Positions 59,325 to 64,000 of a stretch of 64,000 nt of DNA are shown piece by piece. This DNA is from Methylohalobius sp964654415. Its GTDB lineage: Bacteria; Pseudomonadota; Gammaproteobacteria; Methylococcales; Methylothermaceae. The stretch covers positions 1-64,000 of the forward strand of contig CAZZIP010000002.1 of NCBI GenBank assembly GCA_964654415.1. The letters are read 5' to 3'. How positions within the stretch are numbered: position 1 is the stretch's first letter; each line of letters opens with the position of its first letter. Below the pieces are notes generated by a model. The model was given only the letters and a program-made list of their open reading frames with translations, ran no database searches and was not told where the DNA came from. The position numbers and the translations under genes were made by a program.

Positions 59325-59894
59325 ATGAGTGGATGGTTTTCCACAAGGCAGATTCCCAATCTGATCACTATGCTGCGGATCTTTCTGGTCTGGCCAATCA
59401 TCTCCATGATCTTGGAGCGCCGCCTCGACTGGGCTCTGGGCTTGTTTTTTGTCGCCGGCGCTTCGGATGCTTTAGATGGCTTTTTGGCCAAGCACTTCGG
59501 TTGGATCAGCCGCTTTGGTTCGCTGCTAGACCCAATTGCCGATAAGCTGCTCATGGTCGGCTGTTATTTGGCCGGGGCTTGGATAGGGATTTTGCCTGGA
59601 TGGCTTGCGGGTCTGGTACTAGGAAGAGATCTGATCATCGTGCTGGGAGGGGTAGCTTATTATGTATTCCTTCATCCGTTTGAAGGCCAACCTACCTGGA
59701 CGAGCAAGTTCAACACTTTGTGCCAAATCGTTTTGCTGCTTATGCTGTTTTGGCATCACGGGGTGAGTGGGCTTCCTGAGCTGTGGTTGAGTGGATTGAT
59801 TTACCTAGTCAGTGCGACGACAATAATCAGCGGTATTCAATATGTCCACCTGTGGGGACGCTATTTTTTCCGTGAAATCGGCAGGCAGCATTAG
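59325..59894 (+). CDS. CDP-alcohol phosphatidyltransferase (cardiolipin-synthase-like)
   Basis: A 189-residue membrane enzyme. The catalytic signature D-x2-D-G-x2-A-x8-G-x3-D-x3-D is visible as SDALDGFLAKHFGWISRFGS, then LLDPIADK. The later segment TWTSKFNTLCQIVLLL resembles the CAP-type cardiolipin synthases that use CDP-diacylglycerol, more than PgsA. It would make phosphatidylglycerophosphate or cardiolipin in the inner membrane. AGAGGATGG precedes the ATG. It is divergent from purM. Confidence 0.82.
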   Translation: MSGWFSTRQIPNLITMLRIFLVWPIISMILERRLDWALGLFFVAGASDALDGFLAKHFGWISRFGSLLDPIADKLLMVGCYLAGAWIGILPGWLAGLVLGRDLIIVLGGVAYYVFLHPFEGQPTWTSKFNTLCQIVLLLMLFWHHGVSGLPELWLSGLIYLVSATTIISGIQYVHLWGRYFFREIGRQH

Positions 59895-60035
59895 AAATCG
59901 TAAAGTTTTCCGGCGACCCATTGGGTGCGACCGAATGTTTACGCCGGTCCAGGGAGCGGATTGGTACGGAATAGGTGTGCGCCTGGACGAAGGAACTGCC
60001 AGGCGCCGTTGATTTGAATTTAGGAGTCGACGTTC

Positions 60036-60440
60036 ATGAGCAAGGTCAATCCATCCAAAGGGATGGCGTTAGCCGCTGCAGTCGCAGCGATTTTCAACGC
60101 CGCTTGTACCGGCAAAGGGCCACAAAGCCAGGCTGAGGCTCAGTCCCCGGAAGAGCAGCCGTTCGATGCGGTGGAATGGTCCATTCAACCGGTGGGGGAA
60201 GAAGAGACAGAAGGATCGGCGCAGGAGCAAAAAACCTTGCAGATGACCCCAGGCGTGGATCAGCCCACTGAGGCCAAGGTAGCCTGCTTTGGCATCAACG
60301 CTTGCAAAGGCCAATCGGATTGCGCCACTCCCCGCAATGCCTGCAAGGGGATGAACAGCTGCAAGGGACAGGGATTCAAATACGTGAGCGTAAAGGAGTG
60401 CGAGGCGCAAGGAGGGCAGGTCGGAAAACCGAGCATGTAA
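60036..60440 (+). CDS. bufA: Cys-rich bufferin-type RiPP precursor
   Basis: A 134-residue exported precursor. A signal-like N-terminus (residues 1-24) is followed by a strongly acidic, Gln-rich stretch (residues 30-68) and a core with six cysteines (84, 90, 96, 103, 109, 122) in the pattern CFGINACKG, CATPRNACKGMNSCKGQG and KECEAQGG. The repeated CKG-x-N-x-C units are the signature of BufA2-type precursors modified by MNIO enzymes. Bufferins are described as copper-binding metallophores made under metal stress. The next gene starts directly after its stop. Confidence 0.85.
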   Translation: MSKVNPSKGMALAAAVAAIFNAACTGKGPQSQAEAQSPEEQPFDAVEWSIQPVGEEETEGSAQEQKTLQMTPGVDQPTEAKVACFGINACKGQSDCATPRNACKGMNSCKGQGFKYVSVKECEAQGGQVGKPSM

Positions 60441-61274
60441 ATGACTCGGCGCCCTTTTCTGGGCTTTGGGCTGGGGTTGCGCAAGGAACACTATGAGGTC
60501 ATCCTTGCAGACAAACCCGCCGTAGACTGGTTCGAGGTCCTGACTGAAAACTATCTGGTCGACGGCGGAAAACCGCTGTACTACCTTGACCGGATCCGCG
60601 CGGATTACCCCGTGGTCATGCACGGGGTGTCGCTGTCCATCGGCAGCACAGATCCGCTCAATTGGGAGTATTTAAAGCAGCTTAAAGCTTTGATCGAGCG
60701 GGTCGAGCCGGCCTGGGTGTCCGATCACTTGTGCTGGACCGGCGTGGACGGCTATAACCTCCACGATCTTTTGCCTTTGCCTTACACCGAGGAAGCGTTG
60801 TGCCACGTAGTTGAACGCATTCTTAAGGTGCAGGAGTTTTTGGGACAGCGCATTCTGCTCGAGAACGTCTCGAGCTATCTAAGCTATCGCGGTTCGCAAT
60901 TGACCGAGTGGGAATTTTTACGCGAGGTGGCAGAGCGCGCCGACTGTTTGATTTTGTTCGACCTCAACAACGTCTACGTCAGCGCCCGTAACCACGGCTT
61001 TGACCCTTTGACTTATCTCGCTGCCATCCCGCCTGAGCGCGTCTTCCAGTTTCACTTGGCTGGCCATACCGATTTAGGCGATCTCGTCATCGACACCCAC
61101 GACCACCCAATACGCGACGAAGTCTGGGAGCTGTTTGTGGCTGCCGCGCGCAGGTTTGGCCCGGTTTCGACGATGATCGAGCGCGACGATCACATCCCGC
61201 CATTGCCTGAACTGCTTGCCGAGCTGGAACAGGCGCGCTGTCTGGCCAAGCCTTTGTGGAGCCAGGCGGCATGA
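60441..61274 (+). CDS. bufB: MNIO (DUF692) RiPP-modifying enzyme
   Basis: A 277-residue multinuclear non-haem iron oxidative enzyme of a TIM-barrel type. Metal-binding residues are spread as in the family: VVMHGVSLSIG, WVSDHLCW, LLENVSSYL, DLNNVYVSA, QFHLAGHTDLGD and TMIERDDHIP. MNIO enzymes convert Cys in precursors to oxazolone-thioamide or 5-thiooxazole groups that bind metal. It starts immediately after the precursor stop and shares an ATGA overlap with the DUF2063 gene. Confidence 0.92.
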   Translation: MTRRPFLGFGLGLRKEHYEVILADKPAVDWFEVLTENYLVDGGKPLYYLDRIRADYPVVMHGVSLSIGSTDPLNWEYLKQLKALIERVEPAWVSDHLCWTGVDGYNLHDLLPLPYTEEALCHVVERILKVQEFLGQRILLENVSSYLSYRGSQLTEWEFLREVAERADCLILFDLNNVYVSARNHGFDPLTYLAAIPPERVFQFHLAGHTDLGDLVIDTHDHPIRDEVWELFVAAARRFGPVSTMIERDDHIPPLPELLAELEQARCLAKPLWSQAA

Positions 61275-62038
61275 GCTTGGCCGAAGTGCAACGTGACCTG
61301 AAGGCGGCTATCTTAGATGAGGAGCCCCTAATCCTACCCTTTTTGGCCGGTGATGGGGCAAAGGGCTTAGCGGTGTATCGCAACGCCTACCGCCTGCGCT
61401 TGATTGAGGCTTTGGCGGCCGATTACCCAAAGCTGCAACTTTGGCTCGGAGAAGAGGCCTTTACCCGCCTTGCCTTGGCGTATTTTGCCGCTTTCCCTTC
61501 GCGCGAGCGCTCGCTGCGCTGGGTGGGAAAGCGCTTGCCGGAATTCTTAGCACGCTTTGATCCGTGGCGGGCGCAGCCTGAGCTTGCGGAGATGGCGTTG
61601 TTTGAGTGGACGCTAGGGTTGGCCTTCGACTGCGCTGACGCTGACCCACTAACGCCGCAAACCCTGGCCCAAATCCCAACGGCGCATTGGTCAGGTCTTC
61701 GCTTCAAGCTGCATCCTAGCGCCCATTTGCTCGCTTTGGCTTATCCTGTTCCCCAGATATGGAAAGCCTTAGAAGAAGCTAAGGTGCCGCCGCCTGATTG
61801 CTCCCGGCGGCAAGAACCTATTTCCTGGCTCATTTGGCGCAAGGAACTGCGCGTGTTTTTCCGGTCTCTGGCCGCGCCTGAACGTTTTGCCCTGGAGGCG
61901 ATTTCAGCCGGCGAAGCGTTGGCCGAAGTCTGTGAAGGGCTCTTACAGTGGCAACAGATCGGCGACGTGGCCCGTTATGCTGCTGAATTGCTCAAGAAGT
62001 GGCTTAAAGAGGGCCTTTTTGTAGCAATCGATGGCTAG
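61271..62038 (+). CDS. bufC: DUF2063 RiPP partner protein
   Basis: A 255-residue protein of the DUF2063 (HvfC/BufC) family. The N-terminal putative DNA-binding-type domain (GLAVYRNAYRLRLIEALAAD, then YPKLQLWLGEEAFTRLA) is diagnostic, with a helical C-terminal part. It partners the MNIO enzyme, probably as substrate-recruiting subunit. I use the ATG at 61271, which overlaps the MNIO stop, rather than the GTG at 61256. Confidence 0.9.
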   Translation: MSLAEVQRDLKAAILDEEPLILPFLAGDGAKGLAVYRNAYRLRLIEALAADYPKLQLWLGEEAFTRLALAYFAAFPSRERSLRWVGKRLPEFLARFDPWRAQPELAEMALFEWTLGLAFDCADADPLTPQTLAQIPTAHWSGLRFKLHPSAHLLALAYPVPQIWKALEEAKVPPPDCSRRQEPISWLIWRKELRVFFRSLAAPERFALEAISAGEALAEVCEGLLQWQQIGDVARYAAELLKKWLKEGLFVAIDG

Positions 62039-62047
62039 ACTTCCTTC

Positions 62048-62281
62048 CTACCGGTAACGGGCCAGCGCTTCCTGAAGCGCCTTAGGCAGCGGCGTAGGCA
62101 CTAATCGTTCGCCCTGCCTGCGCATACAGGCGATCTGCTGTTCGCCGCGAGCGATCAGTTCTTGGCGTCCGCCGGCATCCAGGCGCAGGTACTCAAACCG
62201 CATGGTAAGGCGGTTTTGGGTGATTTGCCCGGCGCGCATGCGGATTAGGACTTCGTCGAAGGTGGAAAGCCTTGCAGAGAG
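62048..62281 (-). pseudogene. Remnant of an acyl-CoA thioesterase gene (5' end missing)
   Basis: The minus-strand frame matches only the second half of a hotdog-fold 4HBT/YbgC-type thioesterase: STFDEVLIRMRAGQITQNRL, then TMRFEYLRLDAGGRQELIAR and a closing PLPKALQEALARYR. The N-terminal half with the active-site Asp/Tyr-His-x-Arg-Tyr is absent, and a TGA at 62282-62284 closes the frame upstream without an ATG before the homologous part. None of the three frames in the 75 bp upstream restores the missing part. Read as a decayed gene; an ATG at 62239 could still give a 63-residue fragment. Confidence 0.65.
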
Positions 62282-62356
62282 TCAAAGCGGCGATTTGTAA
62301 AAAATTCTGACAGTTTAGGGTCGCGGACATCGTTCCGGCAAGGATTGACGCTTATA

Positions 62357-63142
62357 TCAGTAGCCTTGTCCCAATCTTTGGGGAGTAAACATGTCCTCCC
62401 CAATTGCAGGATCCTGGAAGCGGTAGTTTGCCCATAGCAGCCGGGTGATCTTGCCGCTTCGGTGGTTGACCATTTCCATTTCCCCCGGGCGCCAGAATTT
62501 GTCCAGGTACTTTTTGTATTTGCGGTAGGAGAGGGTCTTTAGATGTTCGCCGCGGCGGTTGTAGTATTCGACCTTCCACGGGATGTAAAGCTCCTTATCG
62601 ATCCAGGCCACTTGCCGGCTGTAAAGGGAGTGCTCGTCTTTGGGATAGCGCTCGAGGACAAAACTCTCCCGGGTTTGATAGGGCTCATCGCGCAAATACT
62701 TGTAATTGTATTTCTCCACCTCTGGGGCGCCCATGTCTTCGTAGGAGAACTCGCTGCCCATGAAGGCACCGCCTTTGTTCGCTGCCGAGATCCGCTTTAC
62801 CCGCTTAAGCGCGGGAAGATACAGCCACTGGTCATCGTCGCCCTGTTTGTGGGACAAGCTGAGAAACTGGGTATCCTTGACATCGAGGGGGCTGTCGAAC
62901 ACGAGCAGGCTTTGGTCGCCGTCTTCTGTCCCTTCGCGGCCAAAGAACCGGATTTGGCGCTCGCTGGTCTCGCCCTGACGGTCGCTCAGGATCATCCGCA
63001 AGTCGGCGCTGACTCGATCCCAGCCGAGGTCGCGCCGCTCCATCTCACGGGCGATTTCCAATCCCCGCTCTTCGGCTGTCTCCGCCCAGGCGGTTACAAC
63101 AAACAGCAAGCTCAAAAAGAAAAAGATCCAAAGCGTTTTCAT
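62357..63142 (-). CDS. LolA-like outer membrane lipoprotein-sorting protein
   Basis: A 261-residue periplasmic protein with a signal peptide (MKTLWIFFFLSLLFVVTAWA). It belongs to the LolA-fold group that accompanies MMPL-type RND transporters (DVKDTQFLSLSHKQGDDDQW, LYLPALKRVKRISAANKGGA, FMGSEFSYEDMG, WRPGEMEMVNHRSGKITRLL). Such proteins are thought to bind a lipid or lipoprotein delivered by the transporter. It follows the RND gene by 11 bp on the same strand, supporting a functional pair. Confidence 0.88.
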   Translation of the reverse strand: MKTLWIFFFLSLLFVVTAWAETAEERGLEIAREMERRDLGWDRVSADLRMILSDRQGETSERQIRFFGREGTEDGDQSLLVFDSPLDVKDTQFLSLSHKQGDDDQWLYLPALKRVKRISAANKGGAFMGSEFSYEDMGAPEVEKYNYKYLRDEPYQTRESFVLERYPKDEHSLYSRQVAWIDKELYIPWKVEYYNRRGEHLKTLSYRKYKKYLDKFWRPGEMEMVNHRSGKITRLLWANYRFQDPAIGEDMFTPQRLGQGY

Positions 63143-63153
63143 AGTCTTATCTG

Positions 63154-64000
63154 CTATTTCCCAAACTCAAGCATAGCCTCTCTTGGCTTGCTTGCTACTC
63201 CCACCAAGAGCAAAGGCGGCAGCAAAAAGAGATCCGCCAGCAGGGCAAAGCCGATGGTGATCGCCGTCAACAGCCCCATCTGGGCGTTGATGGTAAAATC
63301 CGACAAGGTCAGTACCAGAAAGCCAGCCGCCAATACTAAAGAAAACACCAAAGTGGCAACGCCCACGTGGGTAAAGGCATAGCGCACGGCCTCTATCCGA
63401 TCACCGCCGTTGACAAGACGCGCGTGTTGCCACTTGCTTAAGAAATGCACGGTATCATCGACTACGATCCCTAAAGTCATGCTTGCCACCACCGAGAGCC
63501 CCATGTTGATCTGGCCGTCGACGATCCCCCACAGTCCATACGCCAACAAGGCTGGCACCGTGTTGGAGATCAAGCTCAATAGCCCAAGCCCCACCGAACG
63601 CAAAGCCGCCACCAGCACCAAGGCGATTAAGGCAAACTCGACTATCGTGCCCAAAATCATGCCCTGGATATTGCTTTGCCCGATATAGGCGAAGATCAGG
63701 TTAGGACCGGTGGCCTGCGCCTGCATATAAGAAGGCGCGTGCTGTTGCAACCAGGCTCGGGCGCGGCGTTCTAAATCCAGCATCTCCCGGCTGGAGAGGT
63801 TTTTCAAGGTAGCGGTAAAACGGCTGGCCGATTTGTCCACGTTGATCCTGTCGGTGAGTTCTAAGCCTTCCGGCAGGGACATCTCGTAAAGCAAAAGATA
63901 CTGGGCAGCAAGGTCCCGGCTTTCCGGAATCCTGTACCAAACCGGGTCGTCCCCGTGCAGGTTGCGGTTTAAGCGCTTTAGGATGTCGGTCAGGGAAAAG
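63154..64000 (-). CDS. MMPL-type RND transporter, C-terminal part (runs off window)
   Basis: The open frame continues to the right edge with no start codon required inside the window, so about 280 C-terminal residues are seen. The second periplasmic porter region (ITVDKSASRF-like NVDKSASRFTATLKNLSSRE) is followed by six membrane helices, including the proton-relay region LSVVASMTLGIVVDDTVHFL with its paired Asp, and FALLADLFLLPPLLLV. It matches the MMPL/RND family that exports lipids or hydrophobic compounds. Substrate unknown. Confidence 0.88.
   Translation of the reverse strand, partial: FSLTDILKRLNRNLHGDDPVWYRIPESRDLAAQYLLLYEMSLPEGLELTDRINVDKSASRFTATLKNLSSREMLDLERRARAWLQQHAPSYMQAQATGPNLIFAYIGQSNIQGMILGTIVEFALIALVLVAALRSVGLGLLSLISNTVPALLAYGLWGIVDGQINMGLSVVASMTLGIVVDDTVHFLSKWQHARLVNGGDRIEAVRYAFTHVGVATLVFSLVLAAGFLVLTLSDFTINAQMGLLTAITIGFALLADLFLLPPLLLVGVASKPREAMLEFGK

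Noticed and set aside
59895..60035. ECF sigma promoter upstream of the RiPP precursor
   Set aside because: GTAAAG and CGAA strings occur, but their spacing (26 bp) does not fit the known GTAACC-N16-CGAA motif, and no other ECF pattern is convincing.

Overview
The window reads as a chromosomal segment of a gammaproteobacterium. The run hfq-hflX-hflK-hflC-hisZ-purA-(tRNA-Leu)-rnr-rlmB, argS followed by an FtsN-like SPOR gene, and flgM-flgA-cheV-cheR-flgBCDEFGHIJKL are arrangements typical of that class. A complete pqqABCDE set, and a RiPP operon of a type linked to copper handling, would suit a methylotroph or methanotroph. No methane or methanol oxidation gene lies in the window, so that lifestyle is only a guess. 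Coding density is very high, with many 1-8 bp overlaps, and no gene-free stretch exceeds about 210 bp. I see no insertion sequence, phage gene or CRISPR array.

Left end (1-6034, minus strand): a run of mostly envelope genes. In transcription order it holds a small secreted protein made of two 40-residue repeats, a second small secreted protein, a lipoprotein whose first half looks like the curli pore CsgG and which continues into a peptidoglycan-binding-like segment and a DUF4384-like domain, a small BamE-like lipoprotein, an OmpA-family protein, a GIN-domain protein, an unknown exported protein, an O-antigen-ligase-like membrane protein and a truncated gene. This is my best candidate for an undescribed system, a CsgG-type export locus for a repeat fibre. 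A dodecin gene follows.

Region 6.1-24.6 kb (mostly plus): argS, a SPOR protein, a lipoprotein and a fatty acid desaturase come first. A heavy-metal RND efflux operon follows (small leader protein, CzcC, CzcB, CzcA, DUF3240), then a PLP decarboxylase with a Tat-type signal, malate dehydrogenase and cytochrome c4. A minus-strand block carries hslR, xseA and an M23 peptidase, and a membrane pair includes a two-RCK ion channel.

Region 24.7-37.5 kb: ispH, then the hfq-hfl-hisZ-purA series, tRNA-Leu(CAG) with its own strong promoter, rnr, rlmB, fumC and a MOSC protein.

Region 37.5-51 kb: flagellar rod, hook and ring genes flgB to flgL with cheR and cheV (minus), and flgA, flgM, flgN (plus). Candidate sigma-54 promoters precede flgB and flgA, and near-perfect sigma-28 promoters precede cheV and flgM, giving the usual tiered flagellar control.

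Region 51-64 kb: pqqABCDE with a terminator-like attenuator after pqqA and a ThiF/MoeB-like gene upstream; groESL with a perfect CIRCE operator; acylphosphatase, rlmJ, purM and a cardiolipin-synthase-like enzyme; a bufferin-type RiPP operon (Cys-rich precursor, DUF692/MNIO enzyme, DUF2063 partner); a decayed thioesterase gene; and a LolA-like periplasmic protein with the end of an MMPL-type RND transporter that runs off the window.
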